From Hordeum vulgare subsp. vulgare (lineage: Eukaryota > Streptophyta > Magnoliopsida > Poales > Poaceae), in NCBI RefSeq assembly GCF_904849725.1, contig NC_058518.1:10188147-10252146 (forward strand): DNA of 64,000 nucleotides, in the 5' to 3' direction. Below, piece by piece: positions 1-10,884 of this stretch. The stretch's first letter is position 1. Every line of letters begins with the position of its first letter. The translations under genes and the position numbers were made by a program. Under the pieces are notes generated by a model that worked only from the letters and a program-made list of their open reading frames with translations, had not been told where the DNA came from and searched no databases.

Positions 1-316
1 TTACGCAAACACCACAACGGAGATATATGAGTTGCTATTTAACCTCATCCAAGGACCTCCTCGGTCAATTCCGATTCAACTAAAGTTGGAGAAACTAACA
101 CCCGCCAGTCATCTTTGAGCAACTGAGTTACTCGTAGCGATGAAACCAGTCTCTCGTAAGCGTACGAGTAATGTCGGTCCGAGCCGCTTCAATCCAACAA
201 TACCGCGGAATCAAGAAAAGACTAAGCAGGGCAGCAAAACGCACATCACCGCCCACAAAAACTTTTGTGTTCTACTCGAGAAGACATCTACGCATGAACC
301 TAGCTCACGATGCCAC
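1..316 (-). mobile_element. Copia retrotransposon internal leader with primer-binding site
   Basis: On the minus strand this follows the end of the LTR at 317. The first bases after the LTR (about 304-316) read TGGCATCGTGAGC, close to the initiator-Met tRNA primer-binding site TGGTATCAGAGC used by Copia elements. The rest is untranslated leader of the Angela/WIS/BARE-1 type, which I recognise by its general sequence. Gag and pol would lie beyond the left edge. Short plus-strand reading frames here are chance. Confidence 0.85.
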
Positions 317-2132
317 TGTAGGGGAACGTCGCATGGGAAACAAAAAAATTTCCTACGCGCACGAAGACCTATCATGGTGATGCCCATCTACGAGAGGGGA
401 TGAGTGATCTACGTACCCTTGTAGATCGTACAGCAGAAGCGTTAGTTAACGCGGTTGATGTAGTGGAACGTCCTCACGTCCCTCGATCCGCCCCGCGAAC
501 TATCCCGCGATCAGTCCCACGATCTAGTGCCGAGCGGACGGCACCTCCGCGTTCAGCACACGTACAACTCGACGATGATCTCGGCCTTCTTGATCCAGCA
601 AGAGAGACGGAGAGGTAGAAGAGTTCTCCGACAGCGTGACGGCGCTCCGGAGGTTGGTGATGATCTTGTCTCACCAGGGCTCCGCCCGAGCTCCGCAGAA
701 ACGCGATCTAGAGGTAAAACCGTGGAGATATGTGGTCGGGCTGCCGTGGCAAAGTTGTCTCAAATCAGCCCTAAAACCTCCGTATATATAGGTGGGAGGG
801 AGGGGACCTTGTCTTGGGGCTCAAGGAGCCCCAAGGGGGTCGGCCGAGTCCAAGGGGGAAGGTTCCCCCCCCCCCCAAACCGAGTTGGACTTGGTTTGGT
901 GGGAGGGAGTCCTTCCTTCCCTTCCCACCTCCTCTTTTTTTTTCTCCTTGATTTTCTTCTCTAGGCGCATAGGGCCCTCTTGGGCTGTCCCACCAGCCCA
1001 CTAAGGGCTGGTGCACCACCCTCATGGCCTATGGGCTTCTCCGGGGTGGGTTGCCCCCCTGGTGAACTCCCGGAACCCATTCGTCATTCCCGGTACGTTC
1101 CCGGTAACTCCGAAAACCTTCCGGTAATCAAATGAGGTCATCCTATATATCAATCTTCGTTTCAGGACCATTCCGGAAACCCTCGTGACGTCCGTGATCT
1201 CATCCGGGACTCCGAACAACATTCGGTAACCAACCATATAACTCAAATACGCATAAAACAACGTCGAACCTTAAGTGTGCAGATCCTGCGGGTTCGAGAA
1301 CTATGTAGACATGACCCGAGAGACTCCTCGGTCAATATCCAATAGCGGGACCTGGATGCCCATATTGGATCCTACATATTCTACGAAGATCTTATCGTTT
1401 GAACCTCAGTGCCAAGGATTCATATAATCCCGTATGTCATTCCCTTTGTCCTTCGGTATGTTACTTGCCCGAGATTCGATCGTCAGTATCCGCATACCTA
1501 TTTCAATCTCGTTTACCGACAAGTCTCTTTACTCGTTCCGTAACACAAGATCCCGCAACTTACACTAAGTCACATTGCTTGCAAGGCTTGTGTGTGATGT
1601 TGTATTACCGAGTGGGCCCCGAGATACCTCTCCGTCACACGGAGTGACAAATCCCAGTCTCGATCCATACTAACTCAACGAACACCTTTGGAGATACCTG
1701 TAGAGCATCTTTATAGTCACCCAGTTACGTTGCGACGTTTGATACACACAAAGCATTCCTCCGGTGTCCGTGAGTTATATGATCTCATGGTCATAGGAAC
1801 AAATACTTGACACGCAGAAAACAGTAGCAACAAAATGACACGATCAACATGCTACGTCTATTAGTTTGGGTCTAGTCCATCACATGATTCTCCTAATGAT
1901 GTGATCCCGTTATCAAGTGACAACACTTGCCCATGGCCAGGAAACCTTGACCATCTTTGATCAACGAGCTAGTCAACTAGAGGCTTACTAGGGACAGTGT
2001 TTTGTCTATGTATCCACACAAGTATTGTGTTTCCAATCAATACAATTATAGCATGGATAATAAACGATTATCATGAACTAAGAAATATAATAATAACTAA
2101 TTTACTATTGCCTCTAGGGCATATTTCCAACA
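317..2132 (-). repeat. 5' LTR of Angela/WIS/BARE-1-like Copia element
   Basis: On the minus strand the LTR opens TGTTGGAAATATGCCCTAGA and closes with CGTTCCCCTACA, about 1.82 kb, the usual length for this family. A TATA-like run lies near 781-790. The same LTR family recurs at 59743-61552, but the two belong to different insertions: here the internal region lies to the left, there to the right. A C run near 866-876 is homopolymer drift. The terminal CA is degraded to TACA at the internal end. The target duplication cannot be checked because the other LTR is outside the window. Confidence 0.92.
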
Positions 2133-2638
2133 ACCTCCACTCTGGCCCCCCGCCGGCGACCAGCCAGTGGCGAAGGTAGAGGGTGGAGAGGGTTGTCCAC
2201 AGCTCACCCTGAGATAAAATTACATGCATAATTATATTGTTGGCCCACCCTGGCCCATAGCGCTAGGTCGCGTGGACTTGCCCACCAACTCACTCCGGCG
2301 ACGGCAAGGGGTAGGGAAGCAGAGAAAGGAAGGTTTTGGCGGCTAGGGTTGGAGTGTCTCCGGTGTCGCCCTAGAAATTCTATTAAAAATATCATCGAAA
2401 AACTGCTTTTCATGAAGTTATTACTGTACATATATTTTCATGCATGCATGGCTTCCTTGTACATTTCTAGGGCTGGCAAGTAAATTTAAATTATTGGTCT
2501 AAATAAAATTTTATTCTTACAAATTATGTCCCTAAGAAAAGCAAATTGTAATTTTAGCTGGATTTTTTTAGAGATGACTACGTTGGTACAACTTGAAAAA
2601 AGCACTCATCTTGCTCCGAGTTCACGACCTGCTTACCA
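2133..2638. other. Short intergenic stretch before the PPR gene
   Basis: A G+C-rich patch (2133-2380) with no supported reading frame is followed by AT-rich DNA that should contain the promoter and 5' UTR of the PPR gene. I see no clear TATA box and no other gene. Confidence 0.4.
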
Positions 2639-5020
2639 ATGAAGCCCGTGCCTCGCTTCTCCTCCACCACACCAATGTCGTCACTCCGCCTCCGCCTCCG
2701 CCTCTGCGCCCGCCACTGCTCCTCCACCTCGAAACCCTCACGCCGCCGGGGCTGGGATCCCCACGCCGCTTTCGCCGCCGCCGCGGAGCGTGCGCGATCT
2801 GGCAACCTCACCCCGCAGGACGCACACAACCTGTTCGACGAATTGCTGCAGCATGGCAATCCTGTCCAGGAGCGCCCCCTCAACAACCTTCTGGCCGCCC
2901 TCGCCCGTGCGCCGGCATCTAACACATGCAGAAACGGCCCTGCACTCGCGGTCGCCCTCTTCAGCCGCATGTCCCAAGGTGCCCGCCGACGGCTCGCGGA
3001 GCCAACGACCTGCACCTACGGCATCCTCATGGACTGCTGCTGCCGCGCACACCGCCTGGATCTGGCCCTCGCCTTCTTTGGCCGTCTCTTCAGGACGGGC
3101 CTGGAGGCAGAGCAATTCGTCTTCAACACCCTCCTCAAGGGACTCTGCCACGCGAAACGGGCGGATGAGGCCTTGGAAGTGCTTCTTCACAGGATGTCTG
3201 AGCTGGGCTGCATCCCCGATGTGGTCGCGTATAACATGGTCATCCATGGCTTCTTCAAGGAAGGCCAAGCAGGCAAGGCGTGCAGCCTGTTTCATGAAAT
3301 GGCGCAGCTAGGCGTTATGCCTAATGTGGTGACATATACCTCAGTTATCAATGCGCTGTGTAAGGCCAAAGCAATGGACAAGGCAGAGTATTTCCTTCGT
3401 CAGATGGTTGATAATGGCGTTGTACCAAATAATGTGACATATAATAGCCTCGTCCATGGATATTCCTCTTCAGGCCATCAGAAGGAAGCGGTTAGGGTGC
3501 TAAAAGAAATGACAAGTCAGGGTATCATACCAGATGTTGTTACTTGCAACACGCTCATGGCCTCCCTTTGCAAGAACAGAAGAAGCAAAGAAGCTGCAGA
3601 AATTATTGACTACATGGTCGTGAAGGGCCTGAAACCTGATATTGTCTCGTACAGTATTCTGCTACACGGGTATGCCAACGAAGGATGCTTAGTTGATATG
3701 ACTAATCTCTTCAATTCAATGACTAGAGCTGGTATTCTCCCTGACTGTCACGCTTTGAACATACTGATTAATGCATATGCTAAATCTGGCATGATGGATG
3801 AGGCTATGCTTATATTTAAGGGAATGCGGAAACAGGGAGTGACTCCAGATGTAGTCACCTATTCCACGGTAATAGATGCATTTTGCAAAATGGGTAGCTT
3901 AGATGATGCTATGGTGAAATTTAATCAGATGATTGACATGGGAGTACAACCGGACACCGCTGTTTATCGTTCCCTAATTCAGAGTTTTTGTACACACGGG
4001 GATTTGGTGAAAGCAAAGGAATTGGTTACTGAAATGAGGAACAAAGGTATGCGTCCTCCTGATATTATGTTCTTCCATTCAATCATGCAGAACCTATGCA
4101 CAGAAGGAAGGGTAATAGAAGCACGGGATATCCTTGATTTGATAGTGCACATTGGTATGAGGCCTGATGTTTTCACATTTAGTTTACTGATTGGTGGATA
4201 CTGCCTAGTGTGCAAGATGGCAGATGCATCGAAAATATATGATGATATGATGTCATATGGTTTAGAACCTTCTAATATGACATATGGTATACTTATTAAT
4301 GGCTATTGCAAAAACAGAAGGATTGATGATGGGCTGATTCTGTTCAAAGAAATGTTGTGCAAGGGACTTAAACCTACAACTTTTAATTATAACGTCATAC
4401 TGGATGGATTATTTCTGGCTGGGCGAACTGTTGCTGCAAAGGAAAAGTTTAATGAGATGGTTGAATCTGGAGTAAGTGTGTGCATCGATACATATTCGAT
4501 AGTTCTTGGTGGACTTTGTAGAAATAATTGTAGCAGTGAAGCCATCACGCTATTCCAGAAATTAAGCACAATGAATGTCAAATTCAATATTGCAATTGTC
4601 AATATCATCATTGGTGCATTCTATAGGGTTCAGCGAAACCAAGAAGCCAAGGATTTGTTTGCTGCAGTATCAGCCAATGGTTTGGTAGCTGATGTCTTTA
4701 CCTACACCATAATTATGTCAAATCTTATAAAAGAAGGTTCAGTGGAAGAAGCTGACAATCTCTTTTCATCAATGGAGAAGAGCGGCTGTACTGCTGATTC
4801 TTATATGTTAAATCTTATCATCAGAAGGTTACTGGAAAAAGGAGAGATAGTCAAGGCTGGGAATTATATGTCTAAAGTTGATGCAAAGAGCTACTCACTT
4901 GAAGCTAAAACTGTGTCGCTGCTGATCTCTCTCTTTTCAGGGAAAGGGAAATATAGAGAACACATACGGTTGCTCCCTACAAAGTATCAGTTTCATGAAG
5001 AAGCGGGCACAGTTGAATAG
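2639..5020 (+). CDS. Rf1-like P-class pentatricopeptide repeat (PPR) protein
   Basis: This is a single uninterrupted frame of 793 aa. The N-terminus is Arg/Ser-rich with almost no acidic residues over the first 35 residues, which suggests a mitochondrial (possibly plastid) transit peptide. A second in-frame Met at residue 13 could also start translation. From about residue 124 to 755 there are roughly 18 P-type PPR motifs of 35 aa in near-perfect register, with repeated VVTYN...GLC...A..LF..M...G..PD signatures. P-class PPRs bind organellar RNA one base per repeat and stabilise, cleave or otherwise process transcripts. The repeat style resembles rice Rf1-type fertility restorers (RFL clade); that assignment is inference. 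There is no C-terminal E or DYW editing domain. The gene is intronless, as is typical. Its 3' half is duplicated just downstream. Confidence 0.93.
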   Translation: MKPVPRFSSTTPMSSLRLRLRLCARHCSSTSKPSRRRGWDPHAAFAAAAERARSGNLTPQDAHNLFDELLQHGNPVQERPLNNLLAALARAPASNTCRNGPALAVALFSRMSQGARRRLAEPTTCTYGILMDCCCRAHRLDLALAFFGRLFRTGLEAEQFVFNTLLKGLCHAKRADEALEVLLHRMSELGCIPDVVAYNMVIHGFFKEGQAGKACSLFHEMAQLGVMPNVVTYTSVINALCKAKAMDKAEYFLRQMVDNGVVPNNVTYNSLVHGYSSSGHQKEAVRVLKEMTSQGIIPDVVTCNTLMASLCKNRRSKEAAEIIDYMVVKGLKPDIVSYSILLHGYANEGCLVDMTNLFNSMTRAGILPDCHALNILINAYAKSGMMDEAMLIFKGMRKQGVTPDVVTYSTVIDAFCKMGSLDDAMVKFNQMIDMGVQPDTAVYRSLIQSFCTHGDLVKAKELVTEMRNKGMRPPDIMFFHSIMQNLCTEGRVIEARDILDLIVHIGMRPDVFTFSLLIGGYCLVCKMADASKIYDDMMSYGLEPSNMTYGILINGYCKNRRIDDGLILFKEMLCKGLKPTTFNYNVILDGLFLAGRTVAAKEKFNEMVESGVSVCIDTYSIVLGGLCRNNCSSEAITLFQKLSTMNVKFNIAIVNIIIGAFYRVQRNQEAKDLFAAVSANGLVADVFTYTIIMSNLIKEGSVEEADNLFSSMEKSGCTADSYMLNLIIRRLLEKGEIVKAGNYMSKVDAKSYSLEAKTVSLLISLFSGKGKYREHIRLLPTKYQFHEEAGTVE

Positions 5021-5955
5021 ATTGATACATGGTAAACTTTATTTGTTGCTTGCCATAGGTCCTGCTTGTACAAATAATGGATTTTCTATACGTAACAGGA
5101 AATTCAGTTTAGAAGAAGCTATCAGGATGAAGTAAATAGTAATCAAGCGTGCACTGGACAGAAGAAGCAGCAACAAACTGAAGATTTATATCCTGCCAAT
5201 ATCCATGGCTTGGCTTCACATGGAATCGAGTCAACCAACCCCTGGCGCGGTTTCATGTGGCTCCACTGAAGGTGCAATCCTTTCTCGGCCAGTGCACCCC
5301 TTGTCAGCGCATGCGTACCCCTTCACTCTTGTGTCTGGTCTGAGAAGGAATTTCAAGAAGCTGAGCAGGAACCGGAGCTTGACCGGCTTGAGATCTACGC
5401 CGTCAAAGCCAGATTAAGGTTAGTTAATCATAACATGGTACTAGAAAGGTGTTTTGTTGAGTGTTGCGGTGGCTCCTGATGGTCTGGTTAGGGTGGTGTG
5501 TGAAGAGGCAGAATGCAAAAGTCTGTATAATATCTGCTTGTGTTGTTATTTTTGCAGCTTCTAGTCTCTACAGGTTTATTTTAGTGCCGGGCTCCATTTT
5601 TTTAATTTTTTTATTGAGACAGCACCATGTTGATTTTATACCCTGTAACTTTGCTTAACTAGATCATGCTGGTGTTAAGGCTGGGAATCACAATATCGAT
5701 GGCCTCAGCATTTTTTCAGCAGTTTAACAAAACATACTCGGTGTTGTTCCTTTTTTATTCAGTGCTCAGTATATCACGGCGGTATGACTATAATAAGGAT
5801 ATATGGGTGATGCATTTGTAACTTCTCTGTTCCTTGGGACAGAAGAGAGCTGATAAATTCTCTATTCTTTTTGGCTTTGGTAGTATAAACATAAAGCAGG
5901 AAGTAATAAATTGATATGTGGTACTGTCTTGTTAATGAAACAGGGTCGTTATTAC
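5021..5955. other. 3' flank of the PPR gene, end of duplication unit 1
   Basis: This is non-coding DNA. It matches 6835-7990 at several points, for example GGTTAGTTAATCATAACA near 5417 and near 7311, and GGCGGTATGACTATAATAAG near 5779 and 7819. It is therefore the downstream part of the tandemly duplicated unit. The ORFs here are short and do not match the other copy, so I do not call a gene. The unit joins its second copy near 5945-5960. Confidence 0.7.
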
Positions 5956-6834
5956 AAGCCTGATGTTTCCACATTTAATTTACTGATTGGTGGATACTGC
6001 CTAGTGTGCAAGATGGCAGATGCATTGAAAATATATGATGATATGATTTCATATGGTTTAGAACCTTGTAATTTGACATATGGTATACTTATTAATGGCT
6101 ATTGCAAAAACAGAAGGATTGATGATGGGCTGATTCTGTTCAAAGAAATGTTGTGCAAGGGACTTAAACCTACAACTTTTAATTATAATGTCATACTGGA
6201 TGGACTATTTCTGGCTGGGCGAACTGTTGCTGCAAAGGAAAAGTTTAATGAGATGGTTGAATCTGGAGTAAGTGCATCGATACATATTCGATAGTTCTTG
6301 GTGGACTTTGTAGAAATAATTGTAGCGCTGAAGCCATCATGCTATTCCAGAAATTAAGCACAATGAATGTCAAATTCGATATTACAATTGTCAATATCAT
6401 CATCGGTGCATTCTACAGGGTTCGGCGAAACCAAGAAGCTAAGGATTTGTTTGCCACAATACCATCCAATGGCTTGGTAGCTAATGCTGTTACCTACAGC
6501 ATAATGATGATAAATCTTATAAAAAAAGGTTCAGTGGAAGAAGCTGACAATCTTTTTTTATCTATGGAAAAAAGTGGTTGTACCGCTGACTCTTGCATGT
6601 TAAATCATATTATCAGAAGGCTACTGGAACAAGGAGAGATAGCAAGGCTGGAAATTATATGTCTAAAGTTGATGCAAAGAGCTACAAACTTGAAGCTAAA
6701 ACTGTTTGGCTGTTGATCTCTCTGTTTTCAAGGAAAGGGAAATACAGAGAACACATCAAATTGCTCTCTACAAAGTATCAGTTTCTGGAACAAGCAGCCA
6801 CTGTTGAATTGTTGGTACATGAGTCTGAAATTTA
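5940..6834 (+). pseudogene. Truncated, frameshifted copy of the PPR gene 3' half
   Basis: This reads as a near-identical copy of the last ~290 codons of the upstream PPR gene, starting inside the motif that begins PDV(F/S)TF. It has no start codon or transit peptide of its own. A 4-base deletion near 6270 (AGTAAGTGCATCG here, AGTAAGTGTGTGCATCG at the source) breaks the frame. A single-base deletion near 6642 (GATAGCAAGG versus GATAGTCAAGG) breaks it again before the C-terminus. The C-terminal end also extends past the parent stop. It is almost certainly non-functional as protein, but it could be transcribed as a read-through 3' extension of the intact gene. Confidence 0.92.
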
Positions 6835-8157
6835 ACTTCTATCGCTTGCCATGGGTCCATCTGCTTGTACAACAAAGGCATTTTCTATATGTAAACAGGA
6901 AGAGTGCAATTCAGTTGCACCACCAATGAAAAGGCAGAACTAGGCCTGCCAAAACAAAACCGAATCAAAACTCAAACAGATGGAGCAGCATTTTTTTTTT
7001 TTGAAGCTGTACAGTCTGCTAGCCAAACACCTACAGGAGACTGTCGGCGGAGCATGTAGTGGCTGTTGTCTAAGCGTCGTTGCTTCTTCCAGCATCTATG
7101 GCCTAGCCTCACACGGAATCGAGCCAACCAATTCCCGTCGGTTTTGGGTGGCTCCGTTGAAGAATGAAGACGCAATCGTTTTGAGCCGCCAGATATGCAT
7201 GGCCAGATTACTCAGCGAGCCTGCCCCTTTTCTCTGATTCGAGAGAATTTGAAGAAGCTGAGGAGCAACAGGTGCTTGACCGGCTTGTGCGCATCGAAGC
7301 CAGTTTGAGGTTAGTTAATCATAACAGGGTACTAGAGGGGTGTTTTATTGACTGTTGCTGTGTATTATGTTATATTCCATTCTCTTGATGATTAGGGTGA
7401 TCTGTGAACAGGCAGCATGCAAAAGTCTGAGTGACATATGCTTATGTAATTAGGGTGACCTGTGAAGCATGCAAAAGTCTGAATCATACATGCTTGTCTA
7501 GTTATTTTCGCAGCTCTCTCTTTGCCATGTACATGTTTTATGGATCCAGTTGTAGCAGTCTATTGAGGTCTGGAGGTTTAGTTTAGGGCCGGTCTGCAAT
7601 TTTTTTGTTTTGATCGATGCAGCACCATGTTGAGTTTAATAATCCTGTAACTTGGCTTAAGTAGATCATGCTGGTGTTATCTCTAGGAATCACAATATCA
7701 GTACTCTTTGTTGTTGCACAAACTGACGCAGATCAATATTCAGAGGTAATATGGTTCTGCCCGTAATTTTCATCGACTGTCAGCATGTTTCTTTTTTATT
7801 CAGTACTCTGTATGTCATGGCGGTATGACTATAATAAGGATATATGGCTGATGCATTCTGAACTTCTCTGTTCCTTGGGATAAAGCTGATAAATTCTCTA
7901 TTCTTTTTGCTTTGCTAGTATGAACAGAAAGCAGGCAGTAATAAACTGATATGTGGTACTATTTTGTTAGCGAAACAGGGTCCTTTTTATTATCTATTTT
8001 TCCAGCAATAGTGTGCCGTAAAATTATAGATCGGTTCATTCCTCTCATATCTTTTTTTGAGACAGAGTCTGATGGATTTCGGTGAGCTTCCCCATGGTTT
8101 TCTCCTCTGTTCCTTTGGTAAAGAGCTGTTCCTTGATACATTTTGTTACTATAGAAC

Positions 8158-8542
8158 ATACCTGGCCAAATGGGCCGCCACGGCACGGTCCGTTGTAAAC
8201 GGGCCCGGCACGGCACGTTTACTAATCGAGCCGTGCCGTGCCAGCCCGTGAGCTGCGCCTCCAGGCCCAAGCACGGCCCGGTTATTAAACGGGCCGGGAT
8301 GTTGGCCCGATTAGCACGATGGGCTGCATATTTTTAGCCTCATGGGCATGGACCATATATATAAAATAAACAGGCCGTGCCGTGCCGGCCCGCGTGCCCA
8401 GCCTCCAGGCCCAGGCACAGCCCGAGGCGTGCTGCGTGCCTGGCACGGGCCCGTTTAAGTCGTGCCGTGCCTGGTCCATGGCAGGCCGTGCCGGTGGGCT
8501 CGCAGGCCGGCCTGTGTAGCCCGGCCCGTTTGGCCAGCTATA
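8158..8542. mobile_element. Mutator-type MITE rich in GGCACG/CGTGCC words
   Basis: The ends form terminal inverted repeats: ATACCTGGCCAAATGGGCC on the left, and the right end in reverse complement reads ATAGCTGGCCAAACGGGCC. Both ends are flanked by the direct repeat CTATAGAAC (9 bp, extendable to TACTATAGAAC), the size expected for Mutator-like transposition. The ~385 bp interior is G+C-rich, built of GGCACGG/CCGTGCC words and able to fold extensively. It has no coding capacity. It lies just past duplication unit 2, so it does not help date the duplication. Confidence 0.7.
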
Positions 8543-8551
8543 CTATAGAAC

Positions 8552-9270
8552 AATTGGTGTGCGTTTTTTTTTTCTTTCTTTTAGTTGTACGTTGTAAAAC
8601 CATGAAAACTGTTTATTTCGTTATATTCAAAATATCTAATTTATTTTCTGTTACGAGGGCTCAAATTCAGCAATTTTTGTTCCTTCATAATTTTTCATTT
8701 ACTCACTGAGTAGTGAAGGTCTTTGACCTGAAATTCTTGTACTAATTTAGCAAAATCGTTCTTTGAGAAGCACTCCAAAACTGGTTTGTCTTGGATCTGA
8801 ATCACATTTTATATGAACAAACAGGCGTGACACATGCATGGAAAGATCCCCAAGAAACATTGCACATTTGGGTACATATATCTATGAATACTATTTTATG
8901 AACAAGAATTTGGTAAATATTTTGATAGCATTTGTTGGGCTCTCAAGCTCAAGCCACCGTTTTACTTGGAAGAATGTATATTTTAAAAGTATTTATTAGT
9001 TCTCGAAAACTTCAGGCAGGAAATCTCACATCCAAGTGTAAGAACACACTATGAATTTACAAAAGTCAGGGAAATTCTTTTGGACCTGAGCTGTACAGAA
9101 GAGAAAAATGGCAAATAATTTTGCCTTTTTATTGTGCAGCTATCAAATGAATACATTTTCTATTAAACTTTTGTAGATCCAGAGTGTCTTCCCACATACT
9201 CCTTCTGTCCAAAAAACGATTTCCACCCTTTAGTTCATTTACACTTTTGCAAAACAACCTTTCTAAAATT
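8552..9270. other. Intergenic, AT-rich
   Basis: No supported gene. At 9198-9235 an ACTCCTTCTGTCC word resembles the edge of a decayed Stowaway MITE, but I cannot find its partner terminus. Confidence 0.35.
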
Positions 9271-9277
9271 TAAACTG

Positions 9278-9850
9278 TTGCTAATCAGCCCCCTCTACTT
9301 CTTCCTTCCTCCGTTGACCGCCTGCACCGTGGTCGTCCGTCGTCCCATCCACCGTCCGGTCCAACGCTCGACGCGGGTGACACGGAGGCTACTGAAGCTC
9401 CTGCTGCTCAGACTCCATCGGGAAAAACTAGATCCCCCGCCAGCGAGACCCTGGCCTGCCCGCTGACTTCGCCATCACCGGCCACGAGATCCCCGAGGAG
9501 GATGAGGATGAGGGGTACGTGACCCCGGTCCGCCCAGCCCCAGTAGCACGGCCGCGTCCCGGAGGAGGGAGGAATCCGAGGGGCTCGAGGAAGAGGAGGA
9601 TGGCTATGGCGACGCCGGGCCGCCCAGCCCCAGTAGCAGCGGCTACGCGACAAGCATGACGAGCAACGTCGCCTCCAACGCCGGCGCCGCCTCCAACGCC
9701 GCCGCCGCCTGCGGAATCGAGGAGCCTATTTGCCCGTGCGGAGCTGGGATTTTTTTTCTTCGGCCGACAAGCTCCTCTGGTGCCCCGGTCATGCTCCTGC
9801 TGCCGCATCGAAGGTCCTGATCCTGCTGCTTTTGATGCTCTGCAAGTTGA
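9278..9850 (+). pseudogene. G+C-rich coding-like fragment, unknown gene
   Basis: The composition jumps sharply to G+C-rich with codon-like periodicity. Two plus-strand frames give acidic or Ser/Ala/Gly-rich stretches: one containing EIPEEDEDEGYVTPVRPAP at about 9480-9540, and another containing EESEGLEEEEDGYGDAG at about 9575-9625, ending in a Cys pair (CPCGAG) near 9740. They are in different frames and no long ORF joins them. This looks like a 5' coding exon broken by indels. The CPCG ending hints at a zinc-finger start (GRF-type, for example), but that is a guess. I do not recognise the gene. Confidence 0.3.
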
Positions 9851-9899
9851 TGCTCCTCCGCCCGGAATGACCTGTGCTGCTTCCTGCTGCCGGTGAGAT

Positions 9900-10880
9900 G
9901 TAATGCCTCCCTTTGTAAATCTGCACCTTCAGAATATGTCGCCTTGTATGAATTCCTGCAGACCGAATCAGTCAGTCGTGTGTTATGTTAATTTGGTAGC
10001 TGTGTTCAGAAATGAAACAGGATTGATGGGAGAATCTTGGAAATGAGGACATTGAGGCCAGCATGCTTGTTGTCCCAACCAAACACGTTTATGCTGTCCT
10101 CTGTCTATAGGATCTGTCATACATAAGCTCTGGAATCTGTTTTTTTAGAGAACCCTGATGTCTTGTAATCAGAAGTTCAGAGAAGATATGCAATAAACCT
10201 TAAAGAGTACAGTACTGTATTTCTACCATGCAGCTGATTACGATTAAAGAAGCGCAATAACTCTGAACTCTTATTTTTTGAATTGCAAACATGAATCAAT
10301 GAGCTTGATGCTAGCTTCTGTTTGAAACTCTGAACTCTTATTTTCTGAGTCATGTGGCCCTGTAAAATTTGCACATGATTTGGCAAATCAGAAGACAAGT
10401 TTGATGGCCATGAATGCTGTCTAGGTTTCTTCAAGTTTGATACTGTTGGTTTGAAATCTGAAGATGTTATCCGGTTAGTTGGTTCGAGGTTGCAGTGCTT
10501 TCTTGCAAAGTGGGCCAGTGGGGTGACAGACCGTATACTGAAGATTTTGACCAAATTTGAAATAAAGCCTGTGATAATTATCTTATCTAACAGGAACAAG
10601 CTCTTGTTCCCCTTGTTTCATGTTTAAACTAGGTTTATACAGAAACTTTATATTATACAGATTTTAGAAACATCTTGTTTCTGTAAAATGGTCTAAAATG
10701 TAAGCCATTTTTTTTGAACTGTAGCATCACAGTGGACAATTTTGGAGTGAATGTACAGTTTCAGTAACAATAAACTTGTGAAAAACTGATTTACTCAATC
10801 AGTCATCTTAACATCATGGTTTATTTTCAGTTTAGAGTAAAACATGGTTTATTTTCAGTTTATACACAATAATGGAAATA
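9900..10880. other. Intergenic, AT-rich, no gene seen
   Basis: A minus-strand ORF of 140 codons at 10177-10599 has no recognisable domain or splice context, and I treat it as chance. Two adjacent copies of ACATGGTTTATTTTCAGTTTA near 10812-10860 are a small direct repeat. Confidence 0.35.
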
Positions 10881-10884
10881 AATA

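Larger units (their letters stand above)
4160..7990 (+). repeat. Tandem segmental duplication, ~1.8 kb and ~2.0 kb units
   Basis: Unit 1 runs from about 4160 (inside the PPR coding sequence) to about 5950. Unit 2 runs from about 5950 to about 7985. The last shared bases of the two units are GAAACAGGGTC at about 5938 and 7973. Right after the first of these, sequence jumps back to the CCTGATGTTT(T/C)C word of the PPR coding region, which marks the junction. Unit 2 is slightly longer because of indels in the non-coding part. Confidence 0.85.

Noticed and set aside
317..2132. Short ORFs within the Copia LTR (for example 527-964 plus)
   Set aside because: LTRs of this family do not encode protein; frames are not shared with the second LTR.
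2578..3311. Long frames on the other frames and strand of the PPR 5' end (minus 2578-3015, 2738-3295; plus 2593-2922, 2790-3311)
   Set aside because: Shadows of the G+C-rich first third of the PPR gene.
8377..8709. 110-codon frame starting in the GGCACG-rich element
   Set aside because: Runs across the right TIR and target duplication of the Mutator-type MITE into AT-rich DNA.
10177..10599. 140-codon minus-strand frame
   Set aside because: AT-rich, no domain, no promoter or splice signals; likely chance.
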